A stretch of DNA of 37,763 nt, from NCBI GenBank assembly GCA_022799175.1, contig JAAWNY010000028.1, forward strand, positions 1 to 37,763, read 5' to 3'. Below are positions 16,229-24,247 of this stretch, one piece after another; the stretch's first letter is position 1; each line of letters opens with the position of its first letter. The stretch is from Lachnospiraceae bacterium (GTDB lineage: Bacteria; Bacillota; Clostridia; Lachnospirales; Lachnospiraceae). Both the position numbers and the translations under genes were made by a program. The notes beneath the pieces were generated by a model. The model did no database searches, was not told the DNA's origin, and was given only the letters and a program-made list of their open reading frames with translations.

Positions 16229-16335
16229 ATCTTCTTCCATCCAGACTATACTGTCGGCTCTGGAATCTCACCAGATCAACCTCTCGGTTCGCGGGCTATA
16301 CCGCCGGTAGGGACTTGCACCCTGCCCTGAAGATT
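16229..16335 (-). ncRNA. FMN riboswitch (RFN element)
   Basis: Minus-strand aptamer closed by ATCTTC (16335-16330) with GAAGAT (16234-16229). It contains the conserved RFN pieces in order: GGGCAGGGTGCAAGTCCC, ACCGGCGGTATAGCCCGCGA, CTGGTGAGATTCCAG, CCGACAGTATAGTCTGGATG. It senses FMN and here controls ribD-ribE-ribBA-ribH, most likely by transcription termination at the downstream hairpins. Confidence 0.97.
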
Positions 16336-16350
16336 TTTATCTGTTTTTTA

Positions 16351-16379
16351 TTCTAACGCATAATCCGCTTTTATACAAG
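16351..16379 (-). promoter_or_regulatory. Promoter of the riboflavin operon
   Basis: Minus-strand TTGTAT (16379-16374), 17-base spacer, TAGAAT (16356-16351). The predicted start near 16344 lies just before the FMN aptamer. Confidence 0.75.
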
Positions 16380-16401
16380 TACTTTTTTCATTAATTTCTT
16401 C

Positions 16402-18120
16402 TTATCCCCGCCGGTTCGCCCGCTCCGCCTTTACACTCTTCCCTCGAATCTTCACCCGCTTCATGCATTCTAAAACTTCCTCGGCACAATCCTTCGGCAC
16501 TTCCACAAAAGTATACTTGTCATACATATCGATGCTGCCAATCCACTTTCCCGGGATTCCGCTCTCACCGGCCACTGCGCCTAAAATATCGCCGGATTTT
16601 ACATTCTGATCCTTCCCAACATTCAAAAATAGCGTTGCCATCTCTGCCGCTCGGTTCCTTCTTCCATGCGCTCCACGCGCTTCCAGACCCTCTCCCAAGC
16701 GTCTTTTGCCATAGCCTCTGCCCGACTCTCTTCCACCATAATTTTTGCTGCCACGACCTCCTCTGCTATACCGTTCCAGATCATCCAGCGAACGAGCCTC
16801 TCGATAATCATCAATAATATCCTGATTTTCCTCTCCCATATTCAGGCGCAACAGCGCCGCCGCCAGATCCAGAGATGTATAGTCCTCTTCTAAAAGTTTC
16901 TTTTCCACAATGCGAATCATTCGACTCAGATCCATGTCCTCGATGACTTCCTTCACCTGTCCCAATACCTTCTCTGCTTTAATCTCCGTGATATCATCCA
17001 GAGAAGGAACCGCTTGTGGCAGGATCTTTGTCTTACAATACCGCTGGATATCCCGCAGTTTATAGACCTCTCGCCCCACTACCAAACTGAAGGCGATCCC
17101 TTCCCGCCCCGCACGTCCGGTCCGCCCAATCCGATGTACATAATACTCATCGTCCTGTGGAATATCATAATTGAACACAGCCTCCACATCATCGACATCG
17201 ATCCCTCTCGCCGCTACATCCGTAGCTACAAGAATCTCCGTTCGTCCGTTGCGAAAACTGTTCATCACCCGATCTCTCTGTACCTGCTTCAAGTCTCCGT
17301 GCAGCCCCTCCGCAAAATACCCTCTGCCCTGCAGCTCCTCTACCAGGACATCTACTTGACGCTTCGTGTTGCAGAAAGCCACCGAAAGTTTTGGCGCATA
17401 CAGATCCAGCAGACGGCACATCACTTCCACCTTCGTCTTTGGCTTCACTTCATAATAATACTGCGTCACCTTCGGCACCGTCAGCTCTTTCTTCACCACT
17501 CGCACTACCTGCGGCTCCTTCTGAAACGTGCGGGCAATCTTCATGATGGCATCCGGCATAGTCGCCGAAAACAGAATCGTCTGACGCTCTTTCGGGAGCT
17601 GTCCCAAAATCGTTTCCATATCCTCCAAAAACCCCATATTCAGCATCTCATCCGCCTCGTCCATCACCACCGTATGCACCTGGTCTGGTTTCACGGTTTT
17701 GCGGCGCATATGGTCCATCACCCGCCCCGGAGTTCCGATGATAATCTGCACGCCATCCCGCAATGAGCGAATCTGTCGCCCGATATCCTGCCCCCCATAG
17801 ATCGGTAATACCTTGATTCCATGCAGATATTTTGCCAGACTACGAATCTCTTCCGCCACCTGAATGGCCAGTTCCCTGGTTGGACAGAGCACCAGAGCCT
17901 GCAACTTCTTATTTTTGGGGTCCATCTTTTGCAGCAACGGAATTCCAAATGCTGCCGTTTTCCCGGTACCAGTCTGTGCCTGTCCGATGATATCCTGCCC
18001 TTCCATCTGTACCGGGATTGCCTTTGCCTGAATCGGTGTGCCCTCCTCAAATCCCATATCCGTTATGGCCCTTACGATTTTCTCATTCAGCCCCAGTTCT
18101 TCAAATCTTGTCGTCTCCAT
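16402..18120 (-). CDS. DEAD-box RNA helicase with DbpA-type RNA-binding domain
   Basis: ATP-dependent RNA unwinding in ribosome assembly, RNA decay or cold adaptation (DeaD/CsdA/CshA type), 572 aa. Core motifs: Q motif near 5-31 (FEELGL, GTPIQ), AQTGTGKT 48-55, PTRELA, DEAD 154-157, SAT 185-187, ARGIDV, HRIGRTGR 329-336. Residues about 450-490 are an Arg/Gly-rich linker, and about 494-569 match a DbpA RNA-binding domain (LFLNVGKDQNV, GSIDMYDKYTFVEVP). The ATG is preceded by GAGGACA. Monocistronic, behind a promoter and 5' terminator hairpin. Its stop lies about 20 bases from the rib promoter. Confidence 0.95.
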   Translation of the reverse strand: METTRFEELGLNEKIVRAITDMGFEEGTPIQAKAIPVQMEGQDIIGQAQTGTGKTAAFGIPLLQKMDPKNKKLQALVLCPTRELAIQVAEEIRSLAKYLHGIKVLPIYGGQDIGRQIRSLRDGVQIIIGTPGRVMDHMRRKTVKPDQVHTVVMDEADEMLNMGFLEDMETILGQLPKERQTILFSATMPDAIMKIARTFQKEPQVVRVVKKELTVPKVTQYYYEVKPKTKVEVMCRLLDLYAPKLSVAFCNTKRQVDVLVEELQGRGYFAEGLHGDLKQVQRDRVMNSFRNGRTEILVATDVAARGIDVDDVEAVFNYDIPQDDEYYVHRIGRTGRAGREGIAFSLVVGREVYKLRDIQRYCKTKILPQAVPSLDDITEIKAEKVLGQVKEVIEDMDLSRMIRIVEKKLLEEDYTSLDLAAALLRLNMGEENQDIIDDYREARSLDDLERYSRGGRGSKNYGGRESGRGYGKRRLGEGLEARGAHGRRNRAAEMATLFLNVGKDQNVKSGDILGAVAGESGIPGKWIGSIDMYDKYTFVEVPKDCAEEVLECMKRVKIRGKSVKAERANRRG

Positions 18121-18202
18121 ATTTTGTCCTCAGCCTTCCTGTCTGAATCCGTTTGCCGCTGGGCATATCTCCTTGAGCCACCACCCGCGCCATCTCTTTT
18201 CC

Positions 18203-18243
18203 AAAAAAAGAGAGGTTCCAGGACAGACCCGAAACCCTCTCTT
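18203..18243 (-). terminator. Terminator/antiterminator hairpin in the helicase leader
   Basis: Minus-strand stem of about 12 pairs with one bulge (18243 to 18210) followed by seven T. It sits at the very 5' end of the predicted helicase transcript and also downstream of the GH32 stop, so it can end the sugar operon. A competing eight-pair hairpin (TCTCTTTT at 18213-18206 with AAAAGAGA at 18200-18193) would capture the right arm and U tract, an antiterminator-like alternative. Confidence 0.75.
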
Positions 18244-18256
18244 GTAACAATTTTTT

Positions 18257-18285
18257 ACTTTACCATACTCTCTGATGTTTGTCAA
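18257..18285 (-). promoter_or_regulatory. Promoter of the DEAD-box helicase gene
   Basis: Minus-strand TTGACA (18285-18280), 17-base spacer, TAAAGT (18262-18257). The predicted start near 18250 lies immediately before the terminator hairpin. Confidence 0.8.
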
Positions 18286-18293
18286 ATGCTTTT

Positions 18294-19649
18294 TTACTCC
18301 GTTACACTTACAACAACTCCAAACAACTCCACTTCGCTTCCTCCGCAGATCTGCAACTTTTTGCTCATCCCATAAACCGCGTTGCTGATCACATATTCCC
18401 CATCATTGACATAGACCTCCACCATATGTTCATCCACATAGATATCCAGTCGGTTCCCTTCCCGCACATCCGGAGTTTCAAATACCATTCGATAATTTTC
18501 CCCCTCACAGTACACTCGGGTTCTGTCTGTGCAGATCCGATTTCCCCTACGGCTAATCCGGTATCCTCCGACATCCACACACCCTCCATCCTCCAGTAAA
18601 AGGCTGATGCGGTATCCTTCCGGCCCGGCCTCCGTCCCATTCGTAAGCGGTCTACTGTATTGCTTTTTCACATTAGGATGAACCCGGAAATAGATATGTC
18701 CGTCTCTAACTTCCACCACCCGCGGCAGACAGAACATCCCCCGCCATGGTGCCGTCTCTTTCTGCTCCACAGCCTCCGGCATTCGCAACCAGGCTATCAA
18801 TATCCTTCGCCCCTCTTCATCCACCGTACTCTGGGATGCATACAAATCCAGCCCGTAATCCAGAAACTGATAGGTGTCCGGCAGATGCATCGCACAATTC
18901 TTCTCCTCAAAGTCCACCGTCATACAAATAACTTGATTTTCCTCCCATTTTCCATCCTTTAAAAACCGCATAGGAGAAAATATCAACACGTGTGCGCCAC
19001 TTGCCTCAAAATAATCTGGACACTCCCACATCCATCCCCAGCCGTCCCCTTTCGACGCCTCATTGACATAGGACCAATTCTCCAAATCCTCGCTCCGATA
19101 AAAGAGCAGCTTTCCTCGTCCATTCCCACTTCGACATCCCAAAACCATGTACCAGCCGTCGCTTCCCTTCCACACCTTTGGATCTCTCGTATGCGTCCGA
19201 TCTCCATGGCTATCGTTTGGAATCGGCGGGATGGCAATCTTTTTTCCACCAAAATTGTCAAAATGCATTCCATCTTCCGAAGTAATGGTCATCTGACAGG
19301 ATTCAAACTGGTCGTTGAGACAAAGATGAATATTTTCCTCATCCGGTTCAAAATAATGGACTCCCGTATAAAAGAGTACCATCTTCCCCTCGTGCTCAAT
19401 GGCGCTTCCTGAAAAACATCCGTTCTGATCTCCATATTTTGATGGAAAAAGAGCGATCCCCACATGTTCCCAATTTACCAGATCCTCACTGATTGCATGT
19501 CCCCAGTGCATCGTTCCCCATATCGGTGCATAGGGAAAATATTGATAAAACAGATGATATTTCCCTTGATAATAGATAAAACCATTGGGATCATTCATCC
19601 AGTTTCCTGGCGCTTTCAAATGTCCGCTCTGTCTCAAATGCTGTTCCAT
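18294..19649 (-). CDS. GH32 beta-fructofuranosidase / sucrose hydrolase
   Basis: Intracellular glycoside hydrolase family 32 enzyme, 451 aa, no signal peptide, expected to cleave sucrose or short fructo-oligosaccharides. Catalytic motifs: WMNDPNG 17-23 with nucleophile D20, RDP 155-157 (transition-state Asp), and WECPDYF with the acid/base E209. A C-terminal beta-sandwich follows. Because the transporter beside it is an ABC type rather than a PTS, the substrate is probably unphosphorylated. Last gene of the operon, 87 bases after the ATPase; AAAGGA precedes the ATG. Confidence 0.93.
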   Translation of the reverse strand: MEQHLRQSGHLKAPGNWMNDPNGFIYYQGKYHLFYQYFPYAPIWGTMHWGHAISEDLVNWEHVGIALFPSKYGDQNGCFSGSAIEHEGKMVLFYTGVHYFEPDEENIHLCLNDQFESCQMTITSEDGMHFDNFGGKKIAIPPIPNDSHGDRTHTRDPKVWKGSDGWYMVLGCRSGNGRGKLLFYRSEDLENWSYVNEASKGDGWGWMWECPDYFEASGAHVLIFSPMRFLKDGKWEENQVICMTVDFEEKNCAMHLPDTYQFLDYGLDLYASQSTVDEEGRRILIAWLRMPEAVEQKETAPWRGMFCLPRVVEVRDGHIYFRVHPNVKKQYSRPLTNGTEAGPEGYRISLLLEDGGCVDVGGYRISRRGNRICTDRTRVYCEGENYRMVFETPDVREGNRLDIYVDEHMVEVYVNDGEYVISNAVYGMSKKLQICGGSEVELFGVVVSVTE

Positions 19650-19691
19650 CCTTTCGATTCCTTTCTGCTAACATAAAATTATGTAAAATCT

Positions 19692-19718
19692 GACAGCCAT
19701 TCTCCCCCAATGACTGTC
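19692..19718 (-). other. Intercistronic stem-loop between the ATPase and GH32 genes
   Basis: Ten-pair stem (19718-19709 with 19701-19692, one wobble) with a seven-base G-rich loop on the minus strand. It has only a short T run after it, so I read it as an mRNA-stabilising or partial-termination element that could set GH32 levels separately from the transporter. Confidence 0.5.
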
Positions 19719-19736
19719 GTATCCAGCTATCTTCGA

Positions 19737-20831
19737 TTATCCGATTGCGTTCTCCGTATCTTTATCGAAGAAATGCATCTTTCCTGGCAAGAACACAAAG
19801 GCAATCTTATCTCCGATCCGGCTCACTTCATATTTGGATACCCGTGCCACCGTCAGGCTTCCGCCAAAGGTAAAATACAGATTGTTCTCATTTCCCATAA
19901 CTTCTGCATTCTCCACCACAGCCCTCTGAATGCTATCATTATACTGCTTTACACTCTCTGCGTCCAGCTTGAGATCCTCACCACGGATTCCCATAATCAG
20001 CTCGCCATTTCTTCCCTGCAACCGTGCCGTCACCTCGTCCGGCAACAGGATCATGCTCCCATCCCGAAAGCGCAGCTCTTTACCATGTATCGTCACCGGA
20101 TAAAAATTCATTTGCGGCGAACCAATGAATCCAGCCACAAATTTATTTACCGGATGTTCATATAGCTCCATAGGCGCTCCGGCCTGTTGGATCACTCCAT
20201 CTTTCATGATCACAATTCGGTCTGCCATGGTCATGGCTTCCACCTGATCATGCGTCACATAGATCGTGGTAGTTCCTAATTCCCGGTGTAACTTACTGAT
20301 CTCGTTGCGCATGCTAACCCGCAACTTGGCATCCAGATTGGACAACGGCTCATCCATCAAAAACAGCTTCTGATTCTTCACAATCGCACGTCCCAAGGCC
20401 ACTCTCTGTCTCTGACCACCAGAAAGATTCTTGGGTTTGCGAGTACGGAACTCCTCCAGTCCTAGAATCCGAATGGCCCAATCTACTTTCTTTTGCACTT
20501 CTGCCTCCGGCACTTTCATATTTCGCAGACCATATCCGATATTCTTTTCTACTGTCATGTGAGGATACAGCGCATAATTTTGAAATACCATGGCAATTCC
20601 TCGATCTCTGGGAGCCATATCATTGACCCGTTTCCCGTCTATGTACAGATCCCCGCTGGTAATCTCCTCAAACCCGGCCACCATCCGTAAGGTAGTAGAC
20701 TTTCCGCAGCCAGAAGGCCCTACAAAAGCGATAAACTCTTTTTCCTCAATTGTGAGGTTAAAATCCGTAACCGAATTTCTCTCCGCATTTTCATACTTCT
20801 TGCATATGTTTTTAAACTCCATAAAGCTCAT
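19737..20831 (-). CDS. Sugar ABC transporter ATPase (MsmK/UgpC type)
   Basis: Cytoplasmic ATPase of a CUT1-family sugar importer, 364 aa. Walker A GPSGCGKST 38-46, Q-loop FQNYALYP, signature LSGGQ 136-140, Walker B LFLMDEP with D160/E161, and H-loop VTHDQ. Residues about 240-364 form the MOI/TOBE-type regulatory domain (MGIRGEDL, IAFVFLPGKMHFF). GGAGG precedes the ATG, which starts three bases after the permease stop. Many Firmicutes share one such ATPase among transporters; here it is inside the operon, so it probably serves this importer. Confidence 0.95.
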   Translation of the reverse strand: MSFMEFKNICKKYENAERNSVTDFNLTIEEKEFIAFVGPSGCGKSTTLRMVAGFEEITSGDLYIDGKRVNDMAPRDRGIAMVFQNYALYPHMTVEKNIGYGLRNMKVPEAEVQKKVDWAIRILGLEEFRTRKPKNLSGGQRQRVALGRAIVKNQKLFLMDEPLSNLDAKLRVSMRNEISKLHRELGTTTIYVTHDQVEAMTMADRIVIMKDGVIQQAGAPMELYEHPVNKFVAGFIGSPQMNFYPVTIHGKELRFRDGSMILLPDEVTARLQGRNGELIMGIRGEDLKLDAESVKQYNDSIQRAVVENAEVMGNENNLYFTFGGSLTVARVSKYEVSRIGDKIAFVFLPGKMHFFDKDTENAIG

Positions 20832-20834
20832 CTT

Positions 20835-21686
20835 TTATCCCTCCTTGGACCCTGTCGAGGTCACACCTTCTACAATCTGTTTCGAGAACAACGAATAAAT
20901 AATAATCACTGGTATAGTCACCATGGTAATCACTGCCAGAGTCTGCCCCATGGTAGTATTTTCATTGGATGTGATCGAATTCAGGCCAATCTGAGCAGTC
21001 AAAAGATTTCCTGAAGTAAACACCAGCGATGGCCACAAATAATCATTCCACACATTCAAAAACGTAAACACACTAACGGTTGCCACCACAGTCTTTGACA
21101 TTGGCAGTACCATAGTAAAGAAATACTTCAGCGGACTGCAATAATCAAGCTGCGCCGCCTCGTACACATCATCCGGCAGATTTAAAAACACCTGACGGAA
21201 CAAAAAAATGTTGAAGGGATTCACAATCATTGGCAGAATATAACCCACCACCGTATTCAAAAGCCCCACCTTGGCAATCATCAGAAAATGAATCGTCAAG
21301 ATTGTCTCCATCGGCACAATCTGCAAAAGCAAAATCAGCAACACCCACCGCTCCCGGAAGGGAAAATGAATCTTAGCCAGGGCATATCCCGCCAACCCAT
21401 TCACCACAATCCCACACACAATCAAAACCGCTGCATAAAACAAGGTGTTAGCCATATACCGCAAAAAATTTGTATTTGTCAGAATGGATAGATAATTGTC
21501 CAAAAAGCCGCCTCCCGGCACCGGCGGAATAAAAGCCGCCACGGTATTCATGTCAGCCGTGATTGCCGCATCCGGCTTAAAAGAATTGGCCAACATCCAG
21601 ACCACCGGAAACAGGAAAAACAGCGACAGTACCAGAAGTATCACCGTCAAAATCCAGTTAATTCCCTTTTGCTTTTTTGTTAACAT
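20835..21686 (-). CDS. Sugar ABC transporter permease, MalG/UgpE type
   Basis: Inner-membrane subunit of the CUT1 importer, 283 aa with six predicted membrane segments starting near residue 12. The EAA loop, which contacts the ATPase, is visible as VYEAAQLDYCSPLKYFFTMVLPMSK. The start follows CTCCTCC-complement ribosome binding sequence and overlaps the upstream permease gene by 29 bases, indicating coupling. Confidence 0.94.
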   Translation of the reverse strand: MLTKKQKGINWILTVILLVLSLFFLFPVVWMLANSFKPDAAITADMNTVAAFIPPVPGGGFLDNYLSILTNTNFLRYMANTLFYAAVLIVCGIVVNGLAGYALAKIHFPFRERWVLLILLLQIVPMETILTIHFLMIAKVGLLNTVVGYILPMIVNPFNIFLFRQVFLNLPDDVYEAAQLDYCSPLKYFFTMVLPMSKTVVATVSVFTFLNVWNDYLWPSLVFTSGNLLTAQIGLNSITSNENTTMGQTLAVITMVTIPVIIIYSLFSKQIVEGVTSTGSKEG

Positions 21687-22557
21687 GCTTCTCCTCCTTA
21701 TCCCTGGTCAGAATAGACTGAATCACGGTCAGCACCATCACAAATACGGCAAATACAATCGCCATGGTGGACGCAAGCCCGATCTCCCAGTTGACTGTGC
21801 CGGTCTCATAAATATTGTAGACCATCGTATATGTCGAATGAGACGGACCGCCGCCAGTCATGACCATCGGCTGTACAATCATGCGAAATGCTCCGATTGT
21901 AACCGTGATAAACACAAACACACAAAGCGGCTTTAATTCTGGCAGAGTGATATCCTTAAACTTCTGCCACTCGCTTGCATGATCCATCTCCGCCGCCTCA
22001 TATAACCCCGGATTGATCGCCTGCAAACCTCCCAAAAAGATGATCATCTGATACCCGACGCCTTGCCACACGCTCATAATCGCAATAGAAGGGAGCGCCT
22101 GTCTTGCACTGTGAATAAATGGTTGTGCCGAAATCCCGAAATTCTTTAGCATCGTATTTAAAATCCCCTCGGGACTGTAGATCTGCATCCACAGCGTCGA
22201 TACTACGGCTAGTGACATAACTACCGGCACAAAAAACGCCACTTTAAAATATTTCTTACAATGTGTCACCCGATGGATCAGAAGTGCCAGCAACAATGCT
22301 CCGATTCCCTGACAAGGAAGAATAATCAGCACAAAGCAAACCGTATTGAAAAAGGACTGCCTAAACAGATCGTCTTTTAATATCTTAAAATAATTTTCCA
22401 GCCCCACAAAATGTGTCAAATCCGGATTTAGTGCAAAATAATCCGTAAAGCTGAATGCCAGTGTCAACACCATGGGCACAAACAGGAAGATGGTCAAAAG
22501 CACCAGCGCCGGCCCGAAAAACGCCATTCCCAACCACGAACTTGATTTTCTCTTCAT
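21658..22557 (-). CDS. Sugar ABC transporter permease, MalF/UgpA type
   Basis: Partner permease, 299 aa, six predicted membrane segments with the first near residues 9-30. The EAA loop reads LYEAAEMDHASEWQKFKDITLPEL. Its ATG overlaps the stop of the binding-protein gene by one base (TAATG), a classical coupled junction. With the MalG-type subunit it forms the channel for the sugar delivered by the lipoprotein. Confidence 0.94.
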   Translation of the reverse strand: MKRKSSSWLGMAFFGPALVLLTIFLFVPMVLTLAFSFTDYFALNPDLTHFVGLENYFKILKDDLFRQSFFNTVCFVLIILPCQGIGALLLALLIHRVTHCKKYFKVAFFVPVVMSLAVVSTLWMQIYSPEGILNTMLKNFGISAQPFIHSARQALPSIAIMSVWQGVGYQMIIFLGGLQAINPGLYEAAEMDHASEWQKFKDITLPELKPLCVFVFITVTIGAFRMIVQPMVMTGGGPSHSTYTMVYNIYETGTVNWEIGLASTMAIVFAVFVMVLTVIQSILTRDKEEKHVNKKAKGN

Positions 22558-23879
22558 TATTTCCTTGTATAACGCTCCAGCTTTGCGTTAATCCTTTCTA
22601 CAGATTTGTCCAGCACCTGCTGTGTCTCCTGCCCGCTCAAGGCAATGCTCTCTAATGCCTGCTGAAAAGAAGTGCTCACCTGCGGATACACTGGCGTTTT
22701 CGGCCTTGGATGACCATATGCTTTCAACTGCTCATACAGCATTCGGTAATTTTCATCGCTCTGAAATACATCAATCTGCTCAAATGCCTCGTAGGTAGAC
22801 GGAAAAGTCTTTGAAAGCTCCCAGATGCGAATGCCGCTCTCTACCCCACTCATCCATTTCACCAGCTCTGTGGCGCCCTCCAGATTTTTCGAATCTGACG
22901 ATGCCGCATAAGCCCAAGAACCCGTCGGCGTATAACGTCCCCCGTCCCAGTTCTCTCCCACCACATAAGGCGCTACTCCCAGACGGATATCCGGATAATT
23001 TTGATAGACCGTATTGACCTCCCAAGCCCCATCAATCTTAAAGGCTGCCCGGCCACTCTCGAAGAGATGATCAATAGGCGCCTCAGACATGTATTTTCTC
23101 TCTACCACATTTCGGAAAAACTCCATGGCTTCGCCCATTTCCTCTGCATTGAAAAAACCGTCCACAATAAGCCCATCTTCACTGACTAAATTTCCTCCGT
23201 TTGACCACACAAAAGGAGCATAATAATAAATGCTTGCCTCTCCCACTGGGAACGTCATATCCAGAGGATATCCGCCTTTTGATTCCATCAAGGGCTTAAG
23301 CGATTCCAAAATCTCCAAAAATTCACTCCAGGTCCACGGCTGCCCAGCCTCCGGTACCGCGATTCCTGCCTCCTCCAAAATGTCTTTATTGTAATACATA
23401 CCAACGCTAGATTCCATCACTCCTAATGCATAAAGCTGATTCTGATAAGTACCTTGCTCCAAAATAGATTCCAGATATACGCTTTTCTCCTCCTCTGTCA
23501 ATTCTGCCAAAGGCTGAATGATCCCATTGGCCGCATACGCCGCCACATTCGGCCCATCTACGGTCAATACATCTGGAAGTCCTCCCGCCATCACGGAAGC
23601 ATTAACCTTGTCGGAATAACCACCGCCACTGTCATTACGTGGAACAAATTCAATATCTGCAAAATAGGTTCCATTATACACCTCATTGAAACGGTCTACA
23701 GACTGACGATACGCCTGCCCTTCCTCGGTGTCTTCAATGGAATGTACCCACAGAGAAAGATATTGCTCTCCCGGATCAAATCCCGCCACATCCCCGGGCT
23801 GTACCTGCTTTTTCTGACAGCCAGCGAGAGAACCGGCCGCCAGCAGCATGGCCGCTGCTACTGCAAATCCCTTTTTCAT
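22557..23879 (-). CDS. Sugar ABC transporter solute-binding lipoprotein
   Basis: Extracytoplasmic binding protein of family 1, 440 aa, anchored by lipid. The signal peptide ends in the lipobox LAGC with the modified Cys at 21. The mature protein has the family 1 fold signature regions (DVLTVDGPNVAAYAANGIIQPL, YNKDILEEAGI, GRAAFKIDGAWEV). GGAGG lies a few bases before the ATG. First gene of the operon: binding protein, permease, permease, ATPase, GH32. The substrate is inferred as sucrose or fructo-oligosaccharide from GH32. Confidence 0.94.
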   Translation of the reverse strand: MKKGFAVAAAMLLAAGSLAGCQKKQVQPGDVAGFDPGEQYLSLWVHSIEDTEEGQAYRQSVDRFNEVYNGTYFADIEFVPRNDSGGGYSDKVNASVMAGGLPDVLTVDGPNVAAYAANGIIQPLAELTEEEKSVYLESILEQGTYQNQLYALGVMESSVGMYYNKDILEEAGIAVPEAGQPWTWSEFLEILESLKPLMESKGGYPLDMTFPVGEASIYYYAPFVWSNGGNLVSEDGLIVDGFFNAEEMGEAMEFFRNVVERKYMSEAPIDHLFESGRAAFKIDGAWEVNTVYQNYPDIRLGVAPYVVGENWDGGRYTPTGSWAYAASSDSKNLEGATELVKWMSGVESGIRIWELSKTFPSTYEAFEQIDVFQSDENYRMLYEQLKAYGHPRPKTPVYPQVSTSFQQALESIALSGQETQQVLDKSVERINAKLERYTRK

Positions 23880-23935
23880 GATACCCTCCTGACCAGGCAG
23901 ATGCCTGTTTTGTATAAAACTTACTTACGATGATA

Positions 23936-23971
23936 TAACCGGTAAAGTTATCGGTTAAGTAACCGGTTACT
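23936..23971. promoter_or_regulatory. Three tandem 12-bp operator-like boxes
   Basis: Consecutive units TAACCGGTAAAG (23936-23947), TTATCGGTTAAG (23948-23959) and TAACCGGTTACT (23960-23971), in exact 12-base register. Each is centred on an AACCGGTT-like palindrome; the third lies within a perfect 12-bp palindrome (23959-23970). They cover about +4 to +40 of the predicted binding-protein transcript, where a LacI-family repressor would block transcription. The divergent LacI gene is the obvious candidate. Confidence 0.75.
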
Positions 23972-23981
23972 TTATATTGTT

Positions 23982-24010
23982 ATTTTATCACTCTATCAAG
24001 ATATTGTCAA
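23982..24010 (-). promoter_or_regulatory. Promoter of the sugar transport/GH32 operon
   Basis: Minus-strand TTGACA (24010-24005), 17-base spacer, TAAAAT (23987-23982). The predicted start near 23975 is directly upstream of the three operator-like boxes. A CAGGCAGATGCCTG palindrome (23894-23907) lies further down the leader near the ribosome binding site. Confidence 0.85.
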
Positions 24011-24160
24011 TTGATTTTTATTTTTTTGTCAATATTTTCCAATTTTTATGAGATACTTTATGCAAGTATTACAAATTCATCGCTGCCAGTAAAGAAGCGC
24101 CTTCCGAATAACCATATCATCAAATAAACCATCCACCATTTTTCAATCCCCTCTTTTAGG

Positions 24161-24189
24161 TTGTACAGCTTTTTACTTTCTGTTATAAT
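24161..24189 (+). promoter_or_regulatory. Promoter of the lacI-type gene
   Basis: TTGTAC (24161-24166), 17-base spacer, TATAAT (24184-24189). No copy of the AACCGGTT box is seen near it, so autoregulation is not obvious. Confidence 0.8.
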
Positions 24190-24247
24190 ATTTTTTGATT
24201 AGAATTTATGAATGAAATCGGAATACGTTTGAAGGAGTCTCATTCTC

